In this document: one piece after another, positions 22,799 to 35,321 of the stretch | Layout: each line of letters opens with the position of its first letter | Numbering within the stretch: the stretch's first letter is position 1 | Source of the DNA: Panicum virgatum | Lineage: Eukaryota; Streptophyta; Magnoliopsida; Poales; Poaceae | Assembly (NCBI RefSeq): GCF_016808335.1 | Contig: NC_053148.1 | Location: forward strand, 49,864,930-49,928,929 | Length of the DNA: 64,000 nucleotides | Reading direction: 5' to 3' | Position numbers and translations under genes: made by a program | The notes under the pieces: model-generated | Databases searched by the model: none | Seen by the model: only the letters and a program-made list of their open reading frames with translations | Told to the model about the DNA's origin: nothing

Positions 22799-24403
22799 AT
22801 GAAGCGCTGGAATGGCGGCAGGCCTCGGAGCTACCTCCAGGAAGACGGACAGAGTTCCTACACCATTAGCAGCTGCTCAGGTACGGCCTCGACTGTCTAC
22901 ACATCCACCGGCTCTCACATGTCCTCCATCTCTTTGGTGGCGGCCATGCACTTGGAGTTGGAGGGAGTAACAACGGAGGAGGAGCAGATAAAGCACATCA
23001 AAAGCTGGGTCCAGAAATTCTTTGGTTCGCCATCGGCGAATTGCAGCATCAACGGCGGCGACATGAGTGTCCTGGAGAGGTGGTTGACAGAGCTGGGCGT
23101 CGGGTGGGTTGTCCACCTCGCTGATGGTGCCCCTGCACCTGCAGAGGTGGATTCGGGTTGGATTGATGACGCACGGAGCTGGATTCGGGCTCTCGCCCAA
23201 ATCGTGGAAACAATCCGTTTCACAACGACGCTGTTCCCAGATCGCGGCTCCATGCCCAGTATTTGTGAGGAAGGACATGATCAATATCAATTCCAATTGC
23301 GGAGGGTGACGAGCAAGCTATTCCGGGGACTGAGGAGCAAGCTATTCCGGAGCAATTGCGAGGAAGAGCCTGTCGCCATCGGGGAGAGTGGGGAACAAGA
23401 AGAAGCAGTTCCGGATCAAGTCCAGTTTGCACAATTTTTCCAAGAAACCATGTTGAAAATGCTTGCTTTTGTTGACTCCGTAGCTGCAGTTCCTGAGGGT
23501 AGCAATCGGGCGCACGAACCAAAAAAGCTCGTTACCCTGCTGGGCGTGCATGATGCTCTGTCCACGGCCTTACCTCAGATCCGGTTGTCATCCTACTCGC
23601 CGCCCTCTGAACAAGTTTTCAAGATACAGCGCGAGATAGTCAGCCTCTTGGCAGCGAAGCAGGACAAGACGGGTGAGGCCATACGGAGCGCCATGGAGCA
23701 GATTTGGACGAGCATCATGGAGTTTATGGAGGATGGCAACGACTCACAACAAGGTTCATCGGACATTCACAGGGCCACTCGGTCCGCAATACGCTACATC
23801 GAATTCCTGAGGGCTAATTACTTGTCGGTGGCTCCAATTGTAACTGGAGCAGCTAGGTATGGGCATGGCAAGTATGTGCCTCAGAATGGAGACATACCAT
23901 CCTTGGACAGCATGGTCTTAGAGATGGCTTCCTGTCTAGAAGAAAAGCTTGGCCAAATGTCGGCGTCATTCCCAGATCACAGCCTTGGATTCCTTTTCTT
24001 GATCAACAATTTGTACTATCTGATCGAGCAGCTTCGTCCAATGAATTTTGTCAACTTCATTATTCCAGTGTTCACTCAAAAAATCAACAACTATATAGAG
24101 TACTATCTGCAGGTGTCTTGGTCGCCGCTGTTGTTATGCTTGAAAATTGCACCTCGTCGGTTGAGAAGATACTGCTCTCCAATGCCTAAATTCGATTCAG
24201 AGTTTCTGAAAACCTATGAGGTTCAAAAATTTTGGAAAGTCCCGGACCCTGACATGAGGGAAGTCCTGCGGAGAGCAATCACCGAGAAGGTCACTTCAGG
24301 GTTGACACAATACTTGGGCGACAGTGATACTGTTAGGATCACAGGAAGTACTTTCACCCTTCAGGAGCTGGAGGAGATGTTGCAAGAGCTATTTGAAGGA
24401 TAA
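22799..24403 (+). CDS. EXO70-like protein 2 (divergent exocyst subunit, EXO70FX-like)
   Basis: This is a single-exon gene of 534 codons plus stop. I chose the ATG at 22799 (MKRWNGGRPRSYLQED); an upstream in-frame TTG is unlikely as a start. EXO70 proteins tether secretory vesicles to the plasma membrane as part of the exocyst. The C-terminal EXO70 signature is clear: SSDIHRATRSAIRYIEFLRA (about residue 320), FLFLINNLYYLIEQL (about 400), FWKVPDPDMREVLRRAI (about 478) and the terminal MLQELFEG. The protein is shorter than the usual about 600-700 residues, and its N terminus is Ser/Thr-rich low complexity, which suits the grass-expanded EXO70FX group; that clade call is inference. A small tandem repeat of SKLFRG/S codons lies at about 23310-23350. 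Downstream is a remnant of the FtsH last exon, mirroring gene 5 and FTSH1. Confidence 0.88.
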   Translation: MKRWNGGRPRSYLQEDGQSSYTISSCSGTASTVYTSTGSHMSSISLVAAMHLELEGVTTEEEQIKHIKSWVQKFFGSPSANCSINGGDMSVLERWLTELGVGWVVHLADGAPAPAEVDSGWIDDARSWIRALAQIVETIRFTTTLFPDRGSMPSICEEGHDQYQFQLRRVTSKLFRGLRSKLFRSNCEEEPVAIGESGEQEEAVPDQVQFAQFFQETMLKMLAFVDSVAAVPEGSNRAHEPKKLVTLLGVHDALSTALPQIRLSSYSPPSEQVFKIQREIVSLLAAKQDKTGEAIRSAMEQIWTSIMEFMEDGNDSQQGSSDIHRATRSAIRYIEFLRANYLSVAPIVTGAARYGHGKYVPQNGDIPSLDSMVLEMASCLEEKLGQMSASFPDHSLGFLFLINNLYYLIEQLRPMNFVNFIIPVFTQKINNYIEYYLQVSWSPLLLCLKIAPRRLRRYCSPMPKFDSEFLKTYEVQKFWKVPDPDMREVLRRAITEKVTSGLTQYLGDSDTVRITGSTFTLQELEEMLQELFEG

Positions 24404-25315
24404 ACATGAAAGACTATTATTGGTCAAGAAATTACTACAAAATGAAGCACCGGATACGACACTACTTCATTTGTCATGCTTGTTCACTGCTGCACCTTGT
24501 TGTTAACATTGTTAACAATGTTGCTTAAAATGGCATGGCTTCTCAAGCTGTGAATGAAGCAGACGACAGAATGAGGCAATATAAACTTCGTATGGTCATT
24601 TGTATTTTGTTTACCGTTTCTGAAATAAATATGGAACAGCAGAGAGCTGTCTGTACATTCTGCCTTACAGGTTTGTACTAGAATATATATTCTCTTCTTT
24701 CTCCTCAAATCACAACCCTCCTGCATTGCCATTTTTCCAAATGAATTCATGTGCGGTAACTGAATTTTTGATGCCGTGCTGGATCAGTTGCCATGTGACA
24801 CCAGAGATGAAGGCATCAGATACAATGTTTTCGGCTGCTCACCTGACACTCGTTCCCAGCAAAGCCGGGACGCAAACCCTCTGCAGGAGCAGAGAGGCAA
24901 TGGTTTCGTTAACATCAATCATGTTATTTTTTTATAGAGGTTATTGTGATACACGCTATACAGATCTATACATATCAGAAGACACAAAGTATTGCATACA
25001 GTTCATAAGTTCTTGTTAGTCGAGAAGTTGAGGACCATTTATTCTTCGTAGTGCACCTGTACATCACGTTCTATGTTGTACGTGGCTACCCTCGGTCTGA
25101 ACAGATTTCATTTCATATGGTACTACATGTCAGCGAGTGGTGCTATAACAGTAAGCATTTTACTTGCTTAAATGTCAGTAGTTTTTTTTTTTTACAACGA
25201 ACAGACTATACAAGTATGCAAAAACATCTTTGGCTACATTGATGTGGTTCCTACAAGCTGGGCTCTCCGTTTCCGTACAAAAGCTCAATACAGCACGACA
25301 AGACTAGCATCCAGC
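24404..25315. other. 3' flank of EXO70-like gene 2
   Basis: It aligns with 56082-56644 between gene 5 and FTSH1. A block at 24632-24672 (starting TGGAACAGCAGAGAGCTGT) is conserved in the 3' flanks of genes 2, 3 and 5. About 300 bp (roughly 24832-25137) has no counterpart at 56 kb and is either an insertion here or a deletion there. A run of T occurs at 25182-25191. Confidence 0.6.
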
Positions 25316-25535
25316 TCAAGCGACAAACAGCTCGGCCTGCCCATCGATGAACAGGCTCATGAACTCCTCCCCATCCACAGTCTCCTTCTCGATCAGAAGC
25401 TGCGCAAGCTTGTGGAGGATGTCGATGTGCGTCGTGATGATCTGTGTTGCTCTCGAGTAGGCCCTCTCCACGAGCTCCCTCACCTCAGCATCCACAACAT
25501 CCGCTGTAGCCATGGAATAGTCCTTCTGGCTGGAC
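25316..25535 (-). pseudogene. Duplicated last exon of FtsH (remnant)
   Basis: This minus-strand copy of FTSH1 exon 5 reads [20 protein letters not shown] and onward to the terminal [11 protein letters not shown] and stop at 25318-25316. The frame is intact and nearly identical to 56645-56864. Exons 1-4 are absent, and a Copia element has inserted five bases from the exon's splice acceptor. It cannot encode a protease. It was carried along when the EXO70-FtsH junction was duplicated. Confidence 0.92.
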
Positions 25536-25971
25536 TGTTAGACCTGTTGGATCGTCTAGGAGTAGATCGGCGGGATTTTCCATACTGAGACATACCTTTC
25601 ATTGTTATTGCCGTCCACGACTTCAGCACGACCTCGTTCGTCGATGGAGGTGGCACACAGGCAGCGACGGGCGGTGTAGATGCGTCGTGGTGGCGGTGCC
25701 GGCGTGGCGCAGGGGCGACGGGCTCGCGGTGGCGCTGGTGGCGGCTTCCAGTCGCTTCAGCACCTCCCTCTCGATCGGACTAGGGTTAGGACAGTGGGAC
25801 ACTGTGGCGGCAACGAATCTCATGACCAGTGCCGCAGTCCCCACTTCCTCTATATATGGCACTGCGCGACGGGGGCACACCAGCCATCTATTGGGCTGGG
25901 CGTCCCCGATCAGGACGCGAGTCAAGGGCCCAGTTCGCCGTTGGGCCAACTGGTGGAGATCAATACTAACA
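25536..25971 (-). repeat. 3' LTR of the Copia element (element orientation)
   Basis: A 436-bp LTR, TGTTAG...CTAACA on the + strand reading, ending next to the polypurine tract. Confidence 0.92.
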
Positions 25972-26059
25972 TTCTCCCCGTTGATCTCACCTTACACTTT
26001 TAAACTTCTCGACTTGAACTTAACTCTTTACTTTTCTTTACTTGCTTTGCTTTCGATCC

Positions 26060-27560
26060 TCATCTCATTGCAGATCGGTACGTGGGGCGTGCTTCGTCAT
26101 GACAGTTATCACTTACTATCAGATTAACAGCCACAATGTACTTTTCTGTATTGAAACAAGACCTTAACCTTTCTTTGGGCCCTTTAGTAATCCAGAAATC
26201 ATAGGCCTCCCGTAAAACCCATGTCGACTTGGGCGGTAGGCCATTTGGTAAGCGGATCCGCAAACACTTGTTTGATACTTTGGTGCTCCATGATTTCATA
26301 TGATTCTGGATTTTCTCCTTTGTAACATATAAGCCATTGTCAATGTGTTTGGCAGCACACTTAACATGTTGCCATAGGAGTGAAAATATTCGAATGGTAT
26401 ATTGCTGTTGTCTACCATTATCAATTCCGGGTAATGTTTTTCTTAACCATTTTGTCTGTCCTGTAGCCTCATATAATGCCAAACTTTGGGTACACAACCC
26501 AACTTTGGGTACACAACCCATGAATCACAACTATTTTGCTTTGGAGCTTTTCCACAATAAAACTCCAAGCGCGAGTGTTAGCTACTACTGTGGGCTTCAC
26601 TAAACATCTCGCCAAAACTTAATTCCTTTTACTCACATCCTTTTGAGAGTACATGTTCCTTTCTTACTTAGCATGAGGCTGACAATATTTTGCAAAATTG
26701 CAAAACATTCTATAACTCCATTCCAGTGATCTATTGCTGGACTGGACTTCTGTCAAAATGTCCCGGATACTTGCACTATGTTAGGGTAAATTCTTTTGAG
26801 CACTAATTTTGCTTCCAACAGCTGAAGCACATGGAACCTTTTTTCTTTTGATCGATCATACAACGGTTCCTGGAATTCTGAAAATTCCAAAACTATTATC
26901 CCTGACAATAGGACAGGCGTAGCCTTACTCGCATGCATACTATATATCTTTAGAACTCTTTTCTAAGTATGCTTTCTGCGATAGTCCTGATACCCCCTTT
27001 TCTTTTATCCCGGTGAATTTCCTTTCCTAGAGTGAATGGCTCTTCACCGAGATTATTCTTATCAAAACTAGAGGTCATAATAACCTTCTTTGAACTTTGC
27101 GGGAAAAAGAATTTCCCATCTTTAAACTTTGCCTATTTGCAATTTGTCATCTTGACCTTTACTTAAAACTCAAAAGTTTTATTCTCACAAAACTTTAGAG
27201 GCCACTGTTCTGTGATCTGATTTCATCAGGTGGTATTCCAATGTTCTTTTCTTTCCACAACAAAACCATTTGGTTATGTCATGTATATACTTTCTCGCAC
27301 AAATCTCTGTTAGGAGATATTGTTCCAATATCCATCTAATACGATCCTAGAAGTAGTATGCACCAATGTTATTATGATTCTAAAAGAATCCTTATATGAG
27401 ACTGCATAAAATGTCTCATTATTTGCATAAAAACTTTTGCCACAAGTCGCGCTTAGCAACTTTCCATTTTCCCTCCGGAGTCACGTTTCAATCTTGTAGA
27501 CCCATTATAGCCTACTGTCTTGACTCCATTAGGAACTTATTCTATGTTCCAAAATAAATT
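26060..27560 (-). pseudogene. Decayed Copia pol (reverse transcriptase and RNase H remnants)
   Basis: Minus-strand translation around 27500-27430 resembles the start of a Copia reverse transcriptase (LKRDSGGKMES, ARLVAK). Near 27050 a piece (NNLGEEPFTLGKEIHRDK) resembles the DLGE...LGIEI..D motif downstream of the catalytic site. In 26521-26060 pieces such as ALYEATGQTKWLRK, AAKHID, VTKEKIQNH and GLPPK match Copia RNase H in the expected order. Stops and shifts are frequent, so it is non-functional. RNase H next to the 3' LTR confirms the minus orientation. This part has no counterpart in the left copy because that copy is cut by the window. Confidence 0.7.
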
Positions 27561-30510
27561 TGGAACTTTTAGGTCTCATTATATCTTTCATGGCTTCTCG
27601 CCACGTCAATGAATGAGACAACTCAATTTATGACATTCATACAACGTGAAAACATATGTTGAGACAATTTCAGCGCTTGAATCATAGGAGTGAACATACA
27701 GTCCCACTTCTCTTCAAGCCTTAGTTCTCGACATACTTTACTCCCCCAGATTATCCCATCTATTGCAAAGATGGAATATCTTCAAACTTTTGTTTGGGTT
27801 TGTTCCTTACAAGCCTCAAAGGGTGCTTTAATCACCACATTGCTTTAAGCACCACCTTTTTTTCTCGGGTGTTTTGAGGCTCAACTCTCTTTTCTTCCTA
27901 TTTAGAGCTGAAAAACTCTAAGAATCTTGCTTATTTTTATGGTTGGGATATCAACATTACGACCGTTGTACTCCCTTTTCGGTCGGTCATATTCACTTTA
28001 ATAGATCATTTTTGCTTTTAAAAATGCATCGCATTTAACTTTGTGGGGAAATTCTCTCTAAATTTTAATCTTTCTTGTATTTCTAATCTTTCTCCCCCTC
28101 GAAATATGGTACAAACTTTGCTGTCATAATTTCGAAACTATTTTTAACACTTGTGAACGAGGAGCATTTCATTACTAGAACTTTATTCACATGACCAAGT
28201 CATACAAAATAATGGGAGTACCATTTCCTCGTTCCTTTTCAAGAGCTCCTCAGAGTTCTTGATTTGTTGCACTTTCAAGAACTCATCAAGTTATTTATTT
28301 TGCTATACTTTTGCAAGTCATGCTTGCAATCTTAGTTCGCATACAACTTTCTTTTTGTCCTTCGATTCTTTTCAAGTCACTATCCAACATGCCACTATAG
28401 TAGTGCATGAGAATTGTTGGGATAACTTTAAAAGCTCCCCCAGATTTCTTCACTTTTATGTGATACTCATGTCGCACGTGAGTCATCACAAAAACTTTCC
28501 CTGTCATGCAGGATATGAATGGCACAAGTGCCAAAATTTTTCCGACTTGCGGTAATAAACTTTAAATGCATTGGTAACACATGTTTAATTCAACGTTGGT
28601 CAAATTGAACATGCGTCAAACTCATTTCAACCATTATCTTTACTGTTGTTGAAGGACGAAGAAACTTTGGTCACAATGACTAAAACATGCATATATACTT
28701 TATTTTCTGATTAAATCTTCCCGTTGGTTCCAATTTAATTAGAAAATTTAACAAATCTGTATATTACAAAAAATTTAGTGAGAGAAAAACCAAAAACCTT
28801 TCCGAATAAGTTGCATCTCTTTTCCATATCAACTAAAAATCAGAATGGAACAAGCACTTTTCTTTCTTAACCTCAACTATACAGCTGAGTAACCTTAAAA
28901 CTTTATCTGTAATGTTGATCGGAATCAACTTTTTTTTTTGTTAATTTCTCTCTACTTGGGAAGAATTGTATGTCATAATTGAACGTTGGTCAAAATTAAA
29001 ATATACAACTTTCCTTTACTTTCAATTCTATATCACCGTTGGGCAGAAATAGAACACATGACAAGAATAAAAATTATAATATTGCCATCATCAACTTTGA
29101 TCAGAAAATGACATCATCATAATAAACTTTAAATTTTGTTTCTTTTAAGAGCAAACTAATGCTCAACTTGACACTTACAATGGTAAAATGGTGCCAAAAC
29201 AACCTTTATTTGACTTTCAACAGCGGAAGCTTTTCTTAACCTTAAAATTACAGGCTCCTTCCCACAGGAAAAAACTCATCTGAGTTTATCTTTCTTTATT
29301 GCAGCGGAGAACTTTTCTTTCTTTCATAAGCTTTTCTTTGTCTTTCTCTGTTCTCTGAAAAATGATCACTATGATGCAAAAATGTCAGAGAATTAATATT
29401 GAACTTAAAATCACAATGAAATTATAATATTATTATCATCAACGTTGGTCAGAAAATAACAATACCATAATTAACTTTAAACCAAATATCTTTCTACTCC
29501 TCTATTTAAATTTTCCTGTTGGTTCCAATTTAAATAGAGGATGAAACTTTTACTTTGCAGCGGAAACTTAACAAAATTCACTTATTCAGAAGCATCTCTG
29601 TACTCTTTTATTCTTCTAAACAATATACACGTTGGTGTAATATTCAATAGAAGTCGAATTCATCATAACTTTACTCAAAATTGCTTCTGAAAATAGAAAA
29701 CATAAGACCAAGGCTTTACTATTCTGTCAGTCCAGTGCTCGGCACACTCAACATGCGCGCGCGGCCCAAAACAGCCGCTCGGATCGCTCGTAGGCCCTTG
29801 GCCCATCAGCTGACGACCAGGCCGCCATTCCAACCCATCGCCATAACCCGCATGGGCTCATTCTGGCCCGTGTGACCGCCGACCGCCCCTGGCCATCGAT
29901 CTGCTCGGGTCGACATCCGACGGCCGGTCGCGCTCCTCGCGTGGGCAAAACCCGCGGCCGGCGACGAGCTCTCCAAACCCTAGCTCATTTTCTTTCCTCA
30001 CACCTTTCTCTCTCAAGTGGAGGCGGCGGCCGCCAAGTGCTGGCCGGTGCGCGCCTCGCTGTTCGCACGGGCCATCGAGCCACCATGGCCGGCGGGCGCT
30101 GCTCGGTTCGACCCCGTGATAGGTCGGCGATCCCGAGCCGTTCTCCTTCTCCCTCCACCCCGACCCAAGCCTAAGGCCACCACGCAGCTTGCCGGCGCCG
30201 CCGCGGACCCTCTCGCCAAGGCCGTGTGCGACAAGTCACGTGCGGTTCCGTCGAGGGGCTCCGCTAGGGCGCTCCTACGGTAGAGCGCGCAAATCGAGAG
30301 GATGTGAGCCCGACGACCGGCGAGGTGTCCCGGAGCGGCGCCTCTGTTCATCTTTCCCGCACGGCGTCAAGCGAGTACATGCCGTGGTGACCGGCGTGAG
30401 GACCATGTAGGTCAAACCGGTTCCTTTCTTCATGCTAGGGTTAGGTTTAGAGATCGTGTTCGATCTCATCTTTCCTCTGTCGTATTTCTTTATCGATTTG
30501 AGATCGAATC

Positions 30511-33500
30511 TGTAACACCCCGGTGTTAATTTTGACGCTAGCATTGTGCTTAATCACTAATCGAGGCTAATCATCGTCTTTAGCGCTAATCGAATTCGCA
30601 TAGTAACTTTCGACTTAGCTACGTTTGATCTTGTTTTTCTCCCTAATCCGAGTTCTAAATCAACTTTTGCCCAACATCAATGTTGTAGGACTGTTCTTCC
30701 TCTGCAACTTTCATTTTGGCAAAAATTCAAGTTTCAGCATGAAATTTAAAGAAAATCTTTAATTTTGCTTTGAATAGGACATTTTCAAATGCACCCAAGT
30801 TTTAAATTTTATCTTTCAAACCATTGTTCAAATGAAAAAGTGCCAGAAACAAAAGTTGAAGATCTCAAAATTTTGAACAACTTTCGTATTCAAAAGTTTT
30901 TCATTTGAGGCCAAGAACAAGGAGGAAAACTGAATTTACAAACTGGAATTTGAAACTTCGAGCTATTTACAAAATCGCCCTCACTCCACCTCCTCCCCTG
31001 TTCGCTGCTCGACACGACGCCGAAGCCGTCGCCGCTTTTCGACGTCCGTGTCCACGCGTCACGCAGACGAACCTCGCCCGTCGTGCTTACACGCCCAGCC
31101 TTATCCGCACGGAGTCGTGTCCGTTTTTGCCATTCCCCTCCTTCCTCGCGCTCACGCCGAGCCGAGCTCGAGCTCAGTGCCGCCACCGGTGCCGATTCTA
31201 GCCATCCTCGCCACCCCCGCTCGATTCTCCGCGCCCTGAGCCGCACGACCTCGCCCCGAAGCTCCTCCGTCCCTCCACGAACTCGGCCGCGCCCACACCC
31301 GGCCGGAATCGGGGCCCAGACCGCCGGCCGCCATTGCCCCTTCACCGGAGCTCCGCCCCCACCGTCGAGCTCCACCCTCCCGCCGGCCTCCGGTCGATTC
31401 GCGCCCTCGGTGAGCTTCCCCGTGCCTCCCTCGTGCTTCCCGATCCCGTTCCCTTCCTTTTCTTGCGCCGGCGCCGCCGGAACGCGGCCATGCCGCCGCC
31501 GGTCGAACCGCCAGTCGCCGCCGCCGTCGCGGGCCGCGCTCACGTGGCCCTGCGCCACGCCGCCACGCGCGTCGGGTCCGCCCGCCCTCACTGGCCGTCG
31601 CGCCGCCCCGCTCCGCTGCCACCTCACCCCGCGGCCGCCTGACTGCTGCGCCGCCGCAGTGACCGCCATGGTTGTTGTCGCACCCTCCTGCGCCGCCCCG
31701 CGTGCCCTGCGTCGCCCCACGGGCACCCCCTCCCACTCCGCTGGTCTGCCCTGGACGTGGTCCGGCCAGGCCGCGCCGCCGGCCGGCCGACGCCGGCGGG
31801 AGGGAGCCGCGCCGCCGCCGAGCCTGGCCGCGGCCTTGGCTTGGCGCGCGTGCGGGCCAAAAGCAGGGGAGGGGCGATCTGGGCTCCCTGGCATGTGGGG
31901 CCCAGCCGTCAGCCCCTTCTTTTAGTTTTCGTTTTTCAATTTTCAATTGTTTATTTCGGTTGTTATTTCTTAAATGCAGAATAAATGACAGGAAAATGCT
32001 AAAAATGCAAACCAAATTTTGTTGGGTTTCTTAGATCAAGATCTTCAGAAGAAAAATACTTGTACAAGGTAAATGTCACTTTTGCCCCTGCTAAATATTA
32101 GGGTTGTGTTTAATCTAGTTTATTTAATACCGGTTGTTCCGTTGCTCTAAAAATTATGAAATTTATTCAGTAGATTACTCTTTGTATGTGTAGTCCATTG
32201 AAAAATTTTCAGGTGCATGGCCTATGTGCATGTTTGTGGATATATTGTTGTTTGATTTTCTTTCCTAGACATAAAGTAAATACTTTTCTATATCAATAAA
32301 GGTTGGTAATTTATTTATGCACTCCTCATCAGTAGCTTATCATGATAGAAAAGTTATGCTACTAGATCCTTTTGGCGTGTTAAGTGTTGATCTTTATTTA
32401 ATTCTTAGTTTCAGTTTTTATCCCCGATTCTTGTGGTTAGTAAATTCTAAGTCCGTAGTTTTATATTTTTTTCCTTATGCTCTAGTTGGGCGATTAGTCG
32501 TCCTAAGTAGTTTAGTAGCTATTGTTTTGAAGGAAACACTTCAGGCTAAAACGAGTTGAACTTCGGAACCGCACCTAAGCACTCAATTCGTTAGTCGTTA
32601 CTTTCTTTGTGGTGGTTACTCAGTTGATGCATGTCAGCTCTGTCGGTTCTTTCAATTGCTTTGTATTGAAATGCGTCGCATCATGAGCATCCATGCACTG
32701 CTGTGGTTCTGACTCTAGCATGGCATCCTTTCATACATGTAGACACCACGAGCGAAGCCGTCTACGAGTTGGTCGCTGAGCCAATCTCGGAGCCGCAAGC
32801 AGGGGAACTGCAAGCCGAAGCAGCAGCCGAGCCAGAAGATGGTGTAACGGTGGACGCACCCAGAAGATGGATGGATGGACCCGATGTGCATTACCCAAAG
32901 AAAGATGTCCGCCAAGCGAATATCATCTAACCAACACTAACTAATTCAGTGTTAATCCCAAGCAAGTCCCGGAGCATAACCTCTATTTTCAGTATTCAAT
33001 ATTATTATTTAAGTATTGTGCATTAAGTTTTTAGGAGTTGAATGAAACCCTAGTATGCATATTTCTCCCTAAGTACCTATGAGTCTCTACTAGTATACAG
33101 GCACCGTTAGAAATGCTTTGATAATTAGGGACCCGGTAGAAGTCGAGTGATTCCTGTCACTCGTGAGATATATGTCTTGTTACTTATGGAAAAGTTACTG
33201 AAGAAGGAATCATTGAGAAAAGAAAGGAAAAACTGGAGACCGGGCGGAGATGAATAGGTTATGGATATGGAATGGATGGAAAGTAAGCCTCCGCCTGTGT
33301 CGATTGAGGACCGTACCGTTGTTGGCAGTGTTGATCGAGGATTGAACTGTACTAACCACATGCCGGAAGTAGGAGGTAGTCGAAACCGGTAAGCTCAGTA
33401 CCATATGCGCACCGGTAGGCGGACTTGATACTGTCTTCACCAGTGGAGCTAGTATAGAAACTCATGGCTGACCCTTCGTTGGTATCGGTGGGGCTAGCAA

Positions 33501-34326
33501 TCCCGGGTCGCAGGGCAGTTCGACTATTCGGTGTGCATATGTGAAGGGTTGGTGTGTATAGCCCGACGGGGCATATACGTGCCGTGTTGGTTAGGTCCAC
33601 CTTGCAAGGTTAAATCGGATCGATTCGCCGTGACTCGCGGTTATGAGAGCCTTGATCTCTTTGTCACATCGTAGTAAAGAATTGGAATGAGAATGGAATG
33701 GTGATGATATGATGTTGATACTCTGTAAAGATTGATGTGATCAACCTTGCTTGCTCTAGATGTCAGGTAAATCTAGTTGGTACTTGATAAACTTAAATTG
33801 AGCTAAAATATTGAAAGTAAGGATTCATTATTAGTAGCCTTTCAGCAAAACAAACTCCAGAGCCAAAAAGCTTTGCATGTCTAGATAGTGGGCTAAGTAT
33901 ACCCATAGTCGGGTAAGCCTTGCTGAGTATTAGTATACTCAGGGTTTGTTGTCACCTTGTTTTCAGGTAACTACTGCTGGCTGGAGCTAACCAGGATTCA
34001 CATCGGTGGGCTCGATGTGACGTCCTCACGTCATCGTAGTAATCGTTGTTTTTTTAAACTCAACTTCTATTTAGTTTCCGCTGCATTTTGAACTCTGATA
34101 TTTTACGTAAACTTGTTTGTAAAACTCCGCTTTGTAAATTAAACTTGAGAACTTTTGTCTGCTTGTAATCATCTGTGCTCGTCTTCGTGCGAGACTTCCA
34201 GTGTTTTTCGATCCTTTAACCGACAGACGTCCGGATTACACTGTTTTAAGTGCACAGTAACTTGATTAATCATTAAGATGATAGTTAACGCACTTAAGCT
34301 GGTTTAATTTGGGCGGTTCTGTCACA
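30511..34326. mobile_element. Nested solo LTR, about 3.8 kb, right copy
   Basis: Same insertion as 2943-6723, TGTAACACCC to GGTTCTGTCACA, with GAATC on both sides (30506-30510 and 34327-34331). It lies inside the Copia element. It differs from the left copy by scattered substitutions and small indels. Confidence 0.75.
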
Positions 34327-34544
34327 GAATCTCACTTTCTTTGTTCTGTCTCTGTTTCTTTCGATTCGCAACCGGATCGTCTTTTCCGTTCTCCTTCCGA
34401 TTTGAGATCGGATTAGTTCTGTTCTTGCGTTTAGGGTTAGGGTTGGTCGAAACCGAATCCCTTCTTTTCTTTGATTCTTTCGATCCGAGTTCGGATCCAT
34501 CCCGAAAATCGATCTTCTTTGCTAGATCGGCTAACTGATACCAT

Positions 34545-34979
34545 TGTTAGACCTGTTGGATCGTCTAGGAGTAGATCGGCGGGATTTTCCATACTGTGAG
34601 ACATACCTTTCACTGTTATTGCCGTCCACGACTTCAGGACGACCTCGTTCGTCGATGGAGGCAGCACACAGGCAGCGATGGGCGGTGTAGATGCGTCGTG
34701 GTGGCGGTGCCGGCGTGGCGCAGGGGCGACGAGCTCGCGGTGGCGCTGGTGGCGGCTTCCCGTCGCTTCAGCACCTCCCTCTCGATCAGACTAGGGTTAG
34801 GACAGTGGGACACTGTGGCGGCGATGAATCTCATGACCAGTGCCGCAATCCCCACCTCTATATATGGCACTGCGCGATGGGGGCCCACCAGCCATCTATT
34901 GGGCTGGGCGTCCCCGATCAGGACGCGAGTCAAGGGCCTAGTTCGCCGTTGGGCCAACTGGTGGAGATCAATACTAACA
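34545..34979 (-). repeat. 5' LTR of the Copia element (element orientation)
   Basis: A 435-bp LTR adjoining the tRNA-Met primer site. It is followed by the right target duplication TGGAC at 34980-34984. Confidence 0.92.
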
Positions 34980-35101
34980 TGGACATCTGCGACAACAATG
35001 TGAAAATTTGTCAAAATATGACTTCGTTTCTCTGAATCAGCAAAACATATATATTTGTGAAGCAGTGACTAATCCAAGGGACAAAAAAATCCAGGTTAGG
35101 C
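34980..35101 (-). pseudogene. FtsH exon 5 edge and intron 4 remnant, right copy
   Basis: Continuation of the FtsH remnant beyond the Copia element, matching 56860-56976. With 25316-25535 it forms one interrupted exon and intron piece. Confidence 0.85.
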
Positions 35102-35321
35102 GGAAGCGCATTTAGTATTCCTAGGCTGATTTGCCGCCTTCTCCGGTTGTCTACCATTTATGTAATATCGAACTCTAGTTTCCTCGCTAGAATGGTCCAG
35201 CCCATAGCTGTAATCCTCTAGACCATATCTTAGGGCGCTCGGTGAAGCGCGTTGTCTGTAACAAACATTTCTACCTTAATCACAAAGATACGCAAATCTT
35301 TTGCGTATTCGACAAAAAAAA
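35102..35321 (+). mobile_element. L1-type LINE 3' end with poly(A), right copy
   Basis: Copy of 7503-7723, ending in GCGTATTCGAC followed by A8 (35314-35321). Confidence 0.55.

Larger units (their letters stand above)
25536..34979 (-). mobile_element. Copia-type LTR retrotransposon, complete but decayed
   Basis: This 9,444-bp element on the minus strand has LTRs at 25536-25971 and 34545-34979 and target duplications TGGAC (25531-25535 and 34980-34984). The intact FTSH1 gene at 56860-56864 shows the empty site with one TGGAC. On the minus strand the primer site ATGGTATCAG follows the 5' LTR (34544-34535), and a purine tract AACGGGGAGAA (25982-25972) precedes the 3' LTR. The LTRs differ at roughly 15 positions by eye (about 3-4%). 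Pol is recognisable only as decayed pieces at 26060-27560. The internal part next to the primer site is GC-rich with no clear gag. A 3.8-kb solo LTR is nested at 30511-34326. Confidence 0.9.
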
